DNA of 64,000 bases from an uncultured Flavobacteriaceae bacterium (GCA_947501845.1 CANMXP010000003.1:124001-188000), one strand, 5' to 3'. Positions 36,951 to 46,716 are shown, numbered from the stretch's first letter. The notes: generated from the sequence alone by a model not told the origin. Made by a program: numbers and translations.

Positions 36951-37267
36951 AATCAAATAAAAAATTGAGTTTTATAAACCGCCTCTTTTTTGAGGCGGTT
37001 TTTTTGTATTCAAATTTTGATGAATGTATACATGATGAATGATGCATGATATTAATTTCATCATAGTTTAACAATAATGTAATAAAAATAGTATACTTGT
37101 TTGTTTGTTGTTTTTGTAACTATTTGTTAATTAGTGATTTATGTTTGTTTGTTGAAAATATCGAGAACGTAGATTTCGTAAATATTTGTTAAAGGTTAAT
37201 TAATAAAAAGCATGGATATCTTCAATTAATTTGTATGACTAATTCAATTAATCTTTTCAGAAAAACT
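36951..37267. other. 317-base intergenic region between the tandem receptor genes
   Basis: No gene of its own. It holds the terminator of copy A, a GATGAATG word twice (37019 region), and a 13-base direct repeat TGTTTGTTTGTTG at 37098-37110 and 37142-37154. The start of copy B is at 37268, so a nearby in-frame ATG at 37235 is treated as untranslated. Confidence 0.45.
36976..37005 (+). terminator. Rho-independent terminator after receptor copy A
   Basis: AAACCGCCTC / GAGGCGGTTT stem with a T6 loop followed by T's. Closely similar to the terminator after copy B. Confidence 0.85.
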
Positions 37268-39958
37268 ATGAAAAAAATTACTCAACTTTTATTATTAATA
37301 ACTGTAGCCTTTCTATTTAGTACGGCTGCAATAGCACAAATTACGGTTAAAGGTAACGTTTTAGATGCCGAACTTGGTTCGCCTTTGCCTGGTACGAATG
37401 TGGTTGAAAAAGGAACGACAAATGGCGTTTCTTCAGATTTCAATGGCAACTTTACTTTACAAACTCAGGCTTCTTCTGGAGAAGTTGTGATCTCATATGT
37501 GGGATACAGTTCTATAACTTTATCATTTAATGGTGATACAGATTTAGGGACTATCCAATTAGCTCCAGATAACTCCCTCGAAGAAATCGTGATAGTTGGA
37601 ACTGGTATTATCGATTTAGCAGAAGATAGACAAACTCCTGTGGCTGTTTCTACAATTAAAGCGGCTCAAATTCAAGACAAAATAGGAACTCAGGATATTA
37701 CAATGACACTTGTTAATACACCTTCAATATATGTAGCGGGGCAATCTGGTGGTTTTGGAGATTCAAGAATAAATGTTCGTGGATTTGATCAAACAAATGT
37801 TGGATACTTGTTAAATGGACAACCAATTAATGGTATGGAAGACGGTAAAATGTATTGGTCCAACTGGTCTGGAGTTAACGATATTGCCAGTGTTGTTCAA
37901 ATACAAAGAGGTTTAGGAGCTTCGAAATTAGCCATTTCGTCTGTTGGAGGTACAGTAAACTTTGTAACTAAAACTACAGACAAAAAAGAAGGAGGATACG
38001 CATATACAGGTATTGCTAATAACAACTATATTAAAAATACGCTTCAATATAGCACTGGTAGATCTGAAAAAGGATGGGGTGCTAGTTTTATGTTGTCTCA
38101 CTGGCAAGGTGATGGTTATAATGAAGGAAACTTTGGAGCAGGTGAAACCTACTTTTTGTCTGTAGGATATACTCCTAATGATAAGCATAATTTTAATTTT
38201 TTAATAACAGGAGCGCCGCAGTATCATGACCAAAACTTCACCAAAAGTATTTCAGATTATTTAGAATATGGAAGAAAGTACAATAATAACTGGGGAACAT
38301 TAGGTGGGCAATATTTAACGGAAAGAAGGAATTTTTATCATAAACCAGTGGCTAATTTAAACTGGGATTTCAATATTAGTGATCATACTAATTTGTCTAC
38401 AGTACTCTACGCTTCATGGGGACGCGGAGGAGGAACTGGAAATCGAGGAAACCGTATAAGAACAGCAGAGGGGAGAATAGATTATGATGCTATTTATGCA
38501 TTTAACAATAGTGTTCCAAATGGTGAAGGTGGTTTTTTTGCTGCAGGAAATGGCTATGTGACAAGGTCTTCAATGAATTTACATAGCTGGTATGGTATGG
38601 TTTCTAATTTAGAAATGCAGTTAGGAGATAACATTTCTTTGAACCTTGGAGTCGATTTAAGAACCTACTATGGTGAACATTTTCGAATTGTGGAAAATTT
38701 TCACGGTCTTACATCATGGCAGGAAAATATACGTTTAAGAGATCAGAATAATAGTCATCAAACTTATGGGACTTTTGGGACTTATAAAAATGTTATCACT
38801 TCAGAAGACTTATCGGCTAACCCATGGGCTGTATTATTCCATGATTTTAAAGAAGAAGATAAAATTGCATATAGTAATGATGAGCGCATTACTTATGGTG
38901 GTATCTTTGGACAAATTGAATATACAGGAGATAAATTTTCTGCTTTTTTCCAAGGAGCTGCATCAAACCAATATCATCAAAGGTTTGATCATTACCAGTA
39001 TGCAAATCAATCACTTATAAATGGAACGTCACCTCAATGGACAGGAACTCCTTTACCTACAGGAATAACTGATGGGGTAGATTCTAAAAAAATAGATAAT
39101 TTCGGATTTAATGCAAAGGTGGGAGTGAATTACATTATTAATAATCAGCACAATGTGTTCTTTAATACAGGTTATTATTCACGTCAACCATTTCACGATA
39201 CTATTTACCTAAACTTTACAAACCAGGTAAACCCATTAACACAGAATGAAACTATTTTTGGTTTAGAAGCTGGGTATAGTTTTAAAAGCCTAAAATTTTC
39301 GGCTAATGTAAATGCATATAGAACAGCATGGACAGATAGAGTAGGGACATCATCAGACATTGTTAACGATGTTGTACAGTATGAGCAGCAAGAAGGTTTA
39401 AACCAAATACATACGGGGGTAGAAGTAGATTTTATAGCTAAGTTAATACCGCAGTTAAAACTAAATGGATTTGTGTCATTCGGAAATTGGGTTTATGACG
39501 GTGAGGTATTAACCAGAGTTACTGATGAAGATCAAAATGTACTAAGTACAGAGACGGAAGATATAGATGGCGGAAAAGTTGGAGATGCGGCACAGTTTAC
39601 AATTGGTTTAGGAGCAAATTATCAGATCTTTGAAAGATTTTCTGTTGATGCTGATTGGAGGATGTATGATAATTTATATGCTAACGTTGGTGGTACAAAA
39701 GAAAATTTAAAACTTCCTTCATACGATATTGTAGATATGGGGCTCTCTTATAAAATGTTATTAGGGCAAAACAAAAATAAATCTTTAAGCTTTAGAGCTA
39801 ATGTAAACAATCTTTTCTATGAAGTTTACCTTTCAGAATTATCAACTAATGTTGAAGCGGCTTCTGGAGATGATACATTTAAAGGTATTAATGTAGATAA
39901 CAGAGGTTACTTTGGTTTAGGAAGAACATGGAACTTTAGTATGCGTTATAAGTTTTAA
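37268..39958 (+). CDS. TonB-dependent outer-membrane receptor with carboxypeptidase-like N-terminal domain (copy B)
   Basis: An 896-residue paralogue of copy A. The signal peptide is MKKITQLLLLITVAFLF to about residue 25 (AAIAQ). The N-terminal domain (VLDAELGSPLPGTNVVEKGTTNGVSSDF) differs from copy A at few positions, and the plug (VRGFDQTNVGYLLNGQPING, VQIQRGLGASKLAISSVGG) is nearly as close; the barrel differs more and is about 45 residues longer, ending RTWNFSMRYKF. This pattern suggests duplication followed by change in the extracellular loops and a different ligand. The start at 37268 is chosen because the signal peptide begins there; the ATG at 37235 adds an 11-residue unconserved stretch. 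Confidence 0.93.
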   Translation: MKKITQLLLLITVAFLFSTAAIAQITVKGNVLDAELGSPLPGTNVVEKGTTNGVSSDFNGNFTLQTQASSGEVVISYVGYSSITLSFNGDTDLGTIQLAPDNSLEEIVIVGTGIIDLAEDRQTPVAVSTIKAAQIQDKIGTQDITMTLVNTPSIYVAGQSGGFGDSRINVRGFDQTNVGYLLNGQPINGMEDGKMYWSNWSGVNDIASVVQIQRGLGASKLAISSVGGTVNFVTKTTDKKEGGYAYTGIANNNYIKNTLQYSTGRSEKGWGASFMLSHWQGDGYNEGNFGAGETYFLSVGYTPNDKHNFNFLITGAPQYHDQNFTKSISDYLEYGRKYNNNWGTLGGQYLTERRNFYHKPVANLNWDFNISDHTNLSTVLYASWGRGGGTGNRGNRIRTAEGRIDYDAIYAFNNSVPNGEGGFFAAGNGYVTRSSMNLHSWYGMVSNLEMQLGDNISLNLGVDLRTYYGEHFRIVENFHGLTSWQENIRLRDQNNSHQTYGTFGTYKNVITSEDLSANPWAVLFHDFKEEDKIAYSNDERITYGGIFGQIEYTGDKFSAFFQGAASNQYHQRFDHYQYANQSLINGTSPQWTGTPLPTGITDGVDSKKIDNFGFNAKVGVNYIINNQHNVFFNTGYYSRQPFHDTIYLNFTNQVNPLTQNETIFGLEAGYSFKSLKFSANVNAYRTAWTDRVGTSSDIVNDVVQYEQQEGLNQIHTGVEVDFIAKLIPQLKLNGFVSFGNWVYDGEVLTRVTDEDQNVLSTETEDIDGGKVGDAAQFTIGLGANYQIFERFSVDADWRMYDNLYANVGGTKENLKLPSYDIVDMGLSYKMLLGQNKNKSLSFRANVNNLFYEVYLSELSTNVEAASGDDTFKGINVDNRGYFGLGRTWNFSMRYKF

Positions 39959-39975
39959 TGTAAATATTAATTTAT

Positions 39976-40006
39976 AAAACCGCTTCTTAAAAGAAGCGGT
40001 TTTTTT
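39976..40006 (+). terminator. Rho-independent terminator after receptor copy B
   Basis: AAAACCGCTTCTT / AAGAAGCGGTTTT with a two-base loop and a T run. It matches the copy A terminator in its AAACCGC/GCGGTTT arms. Confidence 0.85.
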
Positions 40007-40054
40007 ATGCTTTTAATTAGTACATTTGTTATAATAAATTTAAATATTTAATAC

Positions 40055-40492
40055 ATGTACGATATTGTAAAAATGCTCCATTCTTACTGGGCATATCTAG
40101 TGCTTCTGGTTTTAATTATAGCAACCGTAAACGCTTTAATAAAAACATTTGGAGATAAAGAATATGAAGCCAAAGATTTTAGAAAATCACTATTTACTTT
40201 AATAGTCTCGCATATTCAATTACTAATAGGGTTAATACTATATTTTGTATCACCCAGATTTGAGTTATGGAGCGAATTAGGTAGCGGGGTAATGGGTAAT
40301 CCCTTGGCAAGATTTTATCTTGTAGAGCATCCCTTTGTAAATATATTGGCAGTTGCTTTAATAACTGTTGGTTATTCTAAACATAAAAAGAAGCTAACAT
40401 CTAAATCTAAATTAAAAACAATAGCTATTTTCTATACCATAGCTTTGGTACTATTTTTATCAAGAATCCCTTGGAGTTCTTGGCCAAGTTAA
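40055..40492 (+). CDS. Small membrane protein, four predicted TM segments, unknown function
   Basis: A 145-residue protein with hydrophobic segments near residues 13-30, 45-65, 93-107 and 122-137. Histidines at 9 (KMLHSYW), 53 (VSHIQLL) and 92 (VEHPFVN) lie near membrane edges, which would suit heme or metal binding, so a cytochrome-b-like role is possible but not shown. I do not recognise the family with certainty. It follows the copy B terminator and is read as a separate unit, 96 bases after that receptor. A divergent 155-base gap separates it from the nuclease gene on the other strand. Confidence 0.75.
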   Translation: MYDIVKMLHSYWAYLVLLVLIIATVNALIKTFGDKEYEAKDFRKSLFTLIVSHIQLLIGLILYFVSPRFELWSELGSGVMGNPLARFYLVEHPFVNILAVALITVGYSKHKKKLTSKSKLKTIAIFYTIALVLFLSRIPWSSWPS

Positions 40493-40594
40493 TGGTGTAA
40501 GAACATAAATCGCTTTGCTGATAGAATCATGAATTAAGACTTGTTTATAGTGAGTTTCAAGTATAGTACTCCTAAAATTATAATTTAGATTGGT

Positions 40595-40621
40595 ATTAGT
40601 GAGAATTTGTGAAATTCGTGT
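40595..40621. repeat. Short degenerate 9-base tandem repeat
   Basis: Three consecutive units ATTAGTGAG, AATTTGTGA, AATTCGTGT. It resembles the AATTCGTGA-type intergenic repeats I recall in Bacteroidota. Only one short stretch is present here, in the gap between convergent genes. Confidence 0.35.
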
Positions 40622-40647
40622 CAAAAGTTTTTTATATAAGGAGGACT

Positions 40648-41700
40648 TCATTCAATCGCTTTAATAACGTACATATAAACAGGGAGATGATCGCTAAAAC
40701 CATTAGTAAAATATCCGTTAGAAAAACTTCTAAAAGGATAGCCTTTATAGCGACCATTTTTATGAAATAAATAACTTTTATTAAAGATTCCAGCTTTGTA
40801 AAACCTATAAGAAGTATGCTCTTTTTCGAGCAAAGGTTTTGTGATTATAATTTGATCAAACAAACTCCAGGAATCTCTGTAAGCTGTGGTGCCTAATCCG
40901 TTTTTGAAATAACTTTCAAAAGGGTTATAAAGACCTTTCAAGCCTACTTTTTTCTTGTCTTTTTTAGCTTTTAGAATAGTTTTTATACTTTCATTTGTTG
41001 GGTTATCGTTCAAATCGCCCATAATAAAAACTTTTGCATACGGATTTATTACTTGAAGAGAATCGATTAAGTATTTATTTAGTTTAGCGGCAGCAATACG
41101 TTTTGGCCTACTTCTGGCTTCACCCCCTCGGCGAGATGGCCAGTGATTAATAATGATGTGAATCATTTCCTCTTCTAAGTAGCCACTTACTAATAATTGA
41201 TCTCTGGTGTAGACTCGCTTTCTGTTAGTGTCATCATAAATTTTAAGTTCATGTTTACTCGTATACATAGGAGTGAATAACTTTTTTTGATATAGTAGAC
41301 CAACATCAATACCACGAGCATCTGGCGAATCAAAATGTACGATATCATAATCTTTATCTTGTAGTAAAGAATCGTTAACAAGGTCTTCTAATACCTCTCG
41401 ATTTTCAATTTCAGACACGCCTATAACGGCGGGTGTGTTATTTGTTATATCAAATCCAATATCGGCAATTACCTGAGCCAGATTTTTTAGCTTCTTTTTA
41501 TATACCCTTGAGCGATTTGTTTTTAATGCCATTATGGGACTAAACTCGTCTAATTTATTGGGGTCATTAATAGTATCGAATAAATTTTCCAAATTGTAAA
41601 AAGCTATTGTATGGATTTTGTAAAGCTTTTTTTCCTGTGCATCTGCACTTATAATACATAGCACACATAATAGAATTAACCATACATTTAAATACTTCAT
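40648..41700 (-). CDS. Secreted endonuclease/exonuclease/phosphatase-family protein
   Basis: A 350-residue EEP-fold hydrolase with a signal peptide ending near residue 22 (SADAQ). Active-site motifs of the family are present: FYNLENLFD (Asn), VSEIENREVLED (Glu), NHWPSRRGGE, IMGDLNDNPTN (Asp/Asn) and FSDHLPVYMY (Asp-His). Such proteins act on DNA, RNA or phosphate esters; the export signal indicates activity outside the cytoplasm. It is divergent from a TonB receptor whose GTG start is 112 bases away, so the two may share control. See the locus finding. The exact substrate is unknown. Confidence 0.9.
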   Translation of the reverse strand: MKYLNVWLILLCVLCIISADAQEKKLYKIHTIAFYNLENLFDTINDPNKLDEFSPIMALKTNRSRVYKKKLKNLAQVIADIGFDITNNTPAVIGVSEIENREVLEDLVNDSLLQDKDYDIVHFDSPDARGIDVGLLYQKKLFTPMYTSKHELKIYDDTNRKRVYTRDQLLVSGYLEEEMIHIIINHWPSRRGGEARSRPKRIAAAKLNKYLIDSLQVINPYAKVFIMGDLNDNPTNESIKTILKAKKDKKKVGLKGLYNPFESYFKNGLGTTAYRDSWSLFDQIIITKPLLEKEHTSYRFYKAGIFNKSYLFHKNGRYKGYPFRSFSNGYFTNGFSDHLPVYMYVIKAIE

Positions 41701-41812
41701 TTCTCTAGTAGTAGTTTTATATAAAAGTAAATAAATACTTCAAATAAAAAGAGTTAATTCTTACAAATGTTATATATTCGCAAACTAACTAAACCAAACT
41801 AACAATATTAGT

Positions 41813-44659
41813 GTGAATATCTTTTTAAGAGGAAAGAATCTCGTTGTGCTAAAAAACGTAGGTATTATTCTAATGATGTTATTTTCAATACAATCTTTAC
41901 TTGCTCAACAAGCGCTTATAAAAGGCAGTGTAAAAGAAGCTATGTCATTCCAACCCATAGAAAATGTTACCATTACTATAGAAGCCACAAAACAACAAAC
42001 CCAAACAGATACTAGGGGCGAATTTATATTCTCTATTAATGTACCATTGGGCGAACAGGTTTTAAATATTTCAAAAGCAGGATATATAAACAAAAGGTAC
42101 CCTATAATTGTCTATGAGCATCAAATTGTAAACATTACCGATATGACTTTAGAGCTGGATAGGTCGTCATCGCAAGACTTGTTTACAATAGCTCTATCAG
42201 ATGATGAGCTTGATGATGATACTTCTGGTATGGGAAATATTTCAGGATTGCTACAATCATCTCCAGATATTTTTCAACGTACTGCTGCTTTTGAGTTTAG
42301 TTCCTCTTTTTTTAAGCTAAGAGGTTTAGATTCAGATCAAGGATCTGTTATGATTAATGGTATTGAGATGAATAAAATTTATAACGGCCGTCCGCAATGG
42401 AGCAATTGGGGTGGTTTAAACGACGTAATGCGCAACCAAGAGTTTAGTACTGGCTTAAGGCCATCAAGTTATAATTTTGGTGGGTTGCTAGGAACCATTA
42501 ATATTAATACCAGAGCCTCTCAAATGAGACCAGGAAAGCGAATAACCTATTCATCTTCTAACAGGAGTTATACCAATAGATTGATGGCGACATATACCTC
42601 TGGGCTATTAAAAAATGGTTGGGCCTATACATTGTCTTTAGGCAGACGTTGGGGCAACGAAGGATATCAAGATGCTACGCTATATAGCTCTAATTCAATT
42701 TTTACATCTATAGAAAGAGTCATTAACGATAAACATCGTTTGAATTTTACAGGAATTTATGCACCAAACAGAAGAGGTAAGGCGTCTCCAAATACTCAAG
42801 AAGTTTATAACTTAAAAGGAATACAATATAATGAGTATTGGGGTTGGCAAGCAGGTAAAAAACGTAATTCACGTATTAAAGAAGTGGAAGAGCCAATTAT
42901 AATGTTAAATCATGATTGGGATATAAACAGTAAAACAAAATTAAATACCAATATAGGTTATCAATTTGGAAAATTAGGAAACAGCCGTTTGGCGTATGGA
43001 GGTGCTAATCGTATTGTAAATACGGATGGAACCGTCGTTTTTGAGAATGGAGGACGAAATCCAAGCCCAACTTATTACCAAAAACTGCCGAGCTATTTTG
43101 AAAGAAACTTTCCAAATGATTTAGAGTTCGCCTATGGCGCGCAACAGACATTTTTAAACGATGGACAAATTAATTGGCAACAGATGTACGATGCCAATTT
43201 AATTAGCGCTGCTCAAGGTCGAAATGCAGTATACATGCTGTACGAAGACAGAGTAGACGATACCCAATTAACCATAAATACAATTTTAAATAGTGAATTA
43301 AACGAGCATGTTTTATTTAATGCATCTATTAATTATAAAAAGCTGAAATCTAAAAATTATGCTGAGGTTTTAGATCTTCTGGGTGGTTCTGGCTTTCTAA
43401 ATATAGATAGTTTTGATGGTGTGCAGTTTGATTTGAAAAACCCAAATACAGTTGTCGGTGTTGGAGACACTTATGGATACAATTATAATATGTTCGCCAA
43501 TGTTATATCTGGGTATATACAAGCCCAATTTAAATATGATAAATTAGACCTTTTCGTGTCTGGAGGTATAACGAGTACGAAGTACCAAAGAGAAGGATTA
43601 TTTCAACACGAGGCATTTGAGGATAATTCCTTTAGCAAAGGAGAAAACTTATCTTTTTTAGGGTTTGGAGTTAAGGCAGGTAGTATATATAAGATAACGG
43701 GTAAGCACATCGTAGATATAAATGCAGGGTATATTACAAGAGCGCCATCTATTCGCAATAGCTATTCTAATTCTAGAGTGAATCACAACGTCGTTCCGAA
43801 TATTTCCGAAGAAAAAATCATGTCCTTAGATGCCAGTTATATTTTCAGGTCGCCAATAGTTAAAGCAAAACTTACAGGGTTTTATACCATACTTGAAGAT
43901 ATTAATGAGATCTCATTCTTTTTTGCAGATGGTATAGGAAATGTTATTGCCAATTCTGGTTCACAACAATCGGGCAGTGATGATAACGAGTTTATTCAAG
44001 AAATTTTACAAGGTATAAATAAGAATTATTTGGGTGCGGAATTAGGTGTAGAAGCTCAAGTAACATCAACCATTAAATTAAAAGGAGCAGCATCTTTAGG
44101 ACAATATAACTATGCCAATAATCCAGATTTATATCTGTCTTCAGATAGGTTTGAAAATGTTTATTTGGGGACCTCAAAACTCAAAGGCTATAAATTAGCT
44201 GTTGGCCCCCATCGCGCTTATTCTGTAGGGTTTGAATATAGGGATCCAGATTATTGGTGGTTTGGTGCCACTACTAATTTTTTTGAAAAAACCTATGCGG
44301 ATATCAGTCCACTGACCAGAACCAATAATTTTTTTAAAGATATTGATGACTTGCCATTTGTTGATTATGATGAAGCTACGGCCAAAACATTGCTAAAGCA
44401 GGAAGCTTTTGATGATTATATGATAGTAAACCTTGTTGGAGGAAAATCATGGCGTATCAAGCACTATTATATTGGTTTTTTTGCAAGTATCAATAATGTC
44501 TTAGATGAAGTTTTTAAAACTGGAGGTTTCGAGCAAGGTAGAAATGCTAGCTACAGACAATTAAGAGATGATCGAGCACTAAACAAACCCGTTTTCGGAT
44601 CTAAATATTGGTATGGCAGAGGTGCCACGTATTTTTTAAATGTATATGTGAATTTTTAA
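41813..44659 (+). CDS. TonB-dependent outer-membrane receptor (divergent from the nuclease gene)
   Basis: A 948-residue outer-membrane receptor. After a signal peptide (to about residue 31, LLAQQ) comes a carboxypeptidase-like domain (IKGSVKEAMSFQPIENVTITIE), then a plug with FFKLRGLDSDQGSVMINGIEMN and GLRPSSYNFGGLLGTININTRAS. Before the plug is an acidic, Asp-rich stretch (SDDELDDDTSG) in place of an obvious TonB box. The barrel ends in YFLNVYVNF. The start is GTG at 41813. It is followed after 6 bases by a DUF5689 lipoprotein, its likely partner, in the way SusD accompanies SusC. Low similarity to copies A and B outside the fold. Confidence 0.92.
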   Translation: MNIFLRGKNLVVLKNVGIILMMLFSIQSLLAQQALIKGSVKEAMSFQPIENVTITIEATKQQTQTDTRGEFIFSINVPLGEQVLNISKAGYINKRYPIIVYEHQIVNITDMTLELDRSSSQDLFTIALSDDELDDDTSGMGNISGLLQSSPDIFQRTAAFEFSSSFFKLRGLDSDQGSVMINGIEMNKIYNGRPQWSNWGGLNDVMRNQEFSTGLRPSSYNFGGLLGTININTRASQMRPGKRITYSSSNRSYTNRLMATYTSGLLKNGWAYTLSLGRRWGNEGYQDATLYSSNSIFTSIERVINDKHRLNFTGIYAPNRRGKASPNTQEVYNLKGIQYNEYWGWQAGKKRNSRIKEVEEPIIMLNHDWDINSKTKLNTNIGYQFGKLGNSRLAYGGANRIVNTDGTVVFENGGRNPSPTYYQKLPSYFERNFPNDLEFAYGAQQTFLNDGQINWQQMYDANLISAAQGRNAVYMLYEDRVDDTQLTINTILNSELNEHVLFNASINYKKLKSKNYAEVLDLLGGSGFLNIDSFDGVQFDLKNPNTVVGVGDTYGYNYNMFANVISGYIQAQFKYDKLDLFVSGGITSTKYQREGLFQHEAFEDNSFSKGENLSFLGFGVKAGSIYKITGKHIVDINAGYITRAPSIRNSYSNSRVNHNVVPNISEEKIMSLDASYIFRSPIVKAKLTGFYTILEDINEISFFFADGIGNVIANSGSQQSGSDDNEFIQEILQGINKNYLGAELGVEAQVTSTIKLKGAASLGQYNYANNPDLYLSSDRFENVYLGTSKLKGYKLAVGPHRAYSVGFEYRDPDYWWFGATTNFFEKTYADISPLTRTNNFFKDIDDLPFVDYDEATAKTLLKQEAFDDYMIVNLVGGKSWRIKHYYIGFFASINNVLDEVFKTGGFEQGRNASYRQLRDDRALNKPVFGSKYWYGRGATYFLNVYVNF

Positions 44660-44665
44660 AAAAGG

Positions 44666-46096
44666 ATGATGAATTATATAAACAGACTATTAATTTTAAG
44701 TATTGCCATACTATTCTTTTCTTGTGTAGAAGAAGATTACAAAACTCCAACTCCTGATGATACAGAAAGCATGGTCATTCCAGAGAATCAATTAACAACA
44801 TTTAAAGCACTTTACGAAAGATACGAACAAGCAGTAAACAATGGCAATCTTATAGAAGTTATTGAAGAAGATTTATATATAGAAGGCTATGTTATTTCTA
44901 ACGATCAAGCTGGGAATTTCTTTGAAGAGCTCATTATTCAAAATAAAACAGATGCCAGTAATCCAGATAATGACCCGAGACTTGGGATTAAATTAGAAAT
45001 TAACGTAGGAAGCTTGTCTGATACTTACGAGTTTGGAAGAAAAGTATATGTAAAACTTAAAGGCTTGACCATAGGAGAATCTAACGGCGTTTTAGCAATA
45101 GGCAGAGGAGAAGATTCTAGGATAGAACAAATTCAAGAGTTTGAATATCGAAACATTGTTTTAAGAACTTCAGAAGTTGCCACGATCACTCCTAAAATTA
45201 GCTCATTAATTCATTTAAAAGAAGCCGACGAAAATACTTTAATTCAATTAGATAACATGCAGGTTAATAGGTTTGATTTGGGTCTAACCTACGCAGGAGA
45301 ATCCATTGATAAATTTGATGGATTAAGAATTTTAGAAAACTGTGAGTCGGGAGCTTCTATTTTATTGCAAACAAGTACATTTTCAGACTTCAAATCATTG
45401 ACTGTGCCACAGCATAAAGGAAATATTCAAGGAATTCTTAGTAGAGATTTTAAAGATAACTTTAATGTATTAATCGTCAATAGTTCGTCCGATATTTTTT
45501 TTGATGCTAAAGAGCGTTGTGACCCTTTGGAACTGGATTGTGGATTAGCCGCTTCATTTGGTACGACGAATTTGTTTTATGAGGATTTTGAATCGCAAAA
45601 AAACAACAAAATGATAATAGGTAATGGCTGGACTAACTATATAGAAGCAGGTAATGAAGGGTGGGAAGCCTATTCTTCAACATCAACCAATGCTTCTTTA
45701 GGCAGGTCTGCGAGGTTTAAATCTGCTAGTTCTGGAGACAATAGTAATATTGGGTGGCTAATAACGCCCGCCATCAATCTAGATGCCCAAGAAGGTGAGA
45801 CTTTACGCTTTAAAACCTCTAATAGTTTAGCAGATAGTAGCTATTTGGAAGTACTATATTCTTTAGATTGGGATGGAACAGAAGTCACGATTACTTCTGC
45901 AACTTGGGGTGTATTATCTGCAGCTTATATAGTAAGAGATACTGATTCTTTTGTACCCTGGTTTAATTCTGGAAATATAGATTTGTCTTGTGCAGCTGGC
46001 ACCATATATATTGCCTTCAAATATACGGGTAACGGGCAAGATACTTTTGATGGTGTTTATGAGTTAGATGAAGTTAGTATTGATTATTTACCCTAG
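44666..46096 (+). CDS. DUF5689 / choice-of-anchor J lipoprotein
   Basis: A 476-residue surface lipoprotein. The signal peptide ends with the lipobox FFSC (Cys20). Residues about 40-280 match DUF5689 (VIEEDLYIEGYVISNDQAGNFFEELIIQNK), which looks like an OB-fold or beta-sandwich substrate-binding module. Residues about 305-476 match the choice-of-anchor J domain (LFYEDFESQKNNKMIIGNGW). It starts six bases after the TonB receptor stop, so it is expected to work with it at the cell surface. It converges with gldD, whose stop is 14 bases away. Confidence 0.87.
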   Translation: MMNYINRLLILSIAILFFSCVEEDYKTPTPDDTESMVIPENQLTTFKALYERYEQAVNNGNLIEVIEEDLYIEGYVISNDQAGNFFEELIIQNKTDASNPDNDPRLGIKLEINVGSLSDTYEFGRKVYVKLKGLTIGESNGVLAIGRGEDSRIEQIQEFEYRNIVLRTSEVATITPKISSLIHLKEADENTLIQLDNMQVNRFDLGLTYAGESIDKFDGLRILENCESGASILLQTSTFSDFKSLTVPQHKGNIQGILSRDFKDNFNVLIVNSSSDIFFDAKERCDPLELDCGLAASFGTTNLFYEDFESQKNNKMIIGNGWTNYIEAGNEGWEAYSSTSTNASLGRSARFKSASSGDNSNIGWLITPAINLDAQEGETLRFKTSNSLADSSYLEVLYSLDWDGTEVTITSATWGVLSAAYIVRDTDSFVPWFNSGNIDLSCAAGTIYIAFKYTGNGQDTFDGVYELDEVSIDYLP

Positions 46097-46110
46097 GTTG
46101 CACAAACTTT

Positions 46111-46716
46111 TTACTTCCACTTAATGGTTTCCATAAGATGCTTTATATCTTTCTGTAAATAATTGGCAGCTGGCAAAATTGAGTCGTAATTAGGTTTGGC
46201 ATAAAAGTATAAAGACCCCGTTAAAAAGTGGTTAACACTATCGGTTACATAAAACTGCGCTGGTGATGCTACATTTCCTTTAACCTCAACAAAACTCCCA
46301 TATACTTTCTTTTCTTTGTCAGTAAATGGATACTCAGGAATTTCGTCTGCTTTCACCATATGCTTTTCTGTAAACTTTCTGGCATCTCGTAAAAAATTGG
46401 TTAGGTTTTTTTTATCATCTTCAACCGCTTTATAGGTTAAAAAAATAGTCCCTTTTAAACTTGGGTATTCTAAATTTATACCATAACTTTTAGTAACGGC
46501 ATCAACACCTATTGACTTAATTTTGGTTGCCAATATATTAGTTTCGAACGAAAAAGGCACATCTACTTTGGCTTCAATATATTTTGCTTCGGGATAGTCC
46601 AACCTTAAATAAGCCTTTGGTTTTGGTACATAATCTTCACCACAGGACACCAACGTTACAATTCCCATTATTAAGAAGGTTTTTAATAAAAAATTGAGAG
46701 TCGGTTTTAACATCAT
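46111..46716 (-). CDS. gldD: Gliding motility lipoprotein GldD
   Basis: A 201-residue lipoprotein (lipobox LVSC, Cys25) of the GldD family: CGEDYVPKPKAYLRLDYPEAKY follows the Cys, and the C-terminus contains HFLTGSLYFYAKPNYDSILPA. GldD is one of the proteins needed for gliding motility and type IX secretion in flavobacteria; its exact step is unknown. It is the last gene of a mutY-ssb-gldE-gldD run, starting 30 bases after the gldE stop. Start could be the first or second ATG at 46716/46713. Confidence 0.95.
   Translation of the reverse strand: MMLKPTLNFLLKTFLIMGIVTLVSCGEDYVPKPKAYLRLDYPEAKYIEAKVDVPFSFETNILATKIKSIGVDAVTKSYGINLEYPSLKGTIFLTYKAVEDDKKNLTNFLRDARKFTEKHMVKADEIPEYPFTDKEKKVYGSFVEVKGNVASPAQFYVTDSVNHFLTGSLYFYAKPNYDSILPAANYLQKDIKHLMETIKWK

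Noticed and set aside
37098-37154. TTTG-rich repeats considered as a CRISPR array.
   Set aside because: Units are too short, there are no regular spacers and no cas genes nearby.
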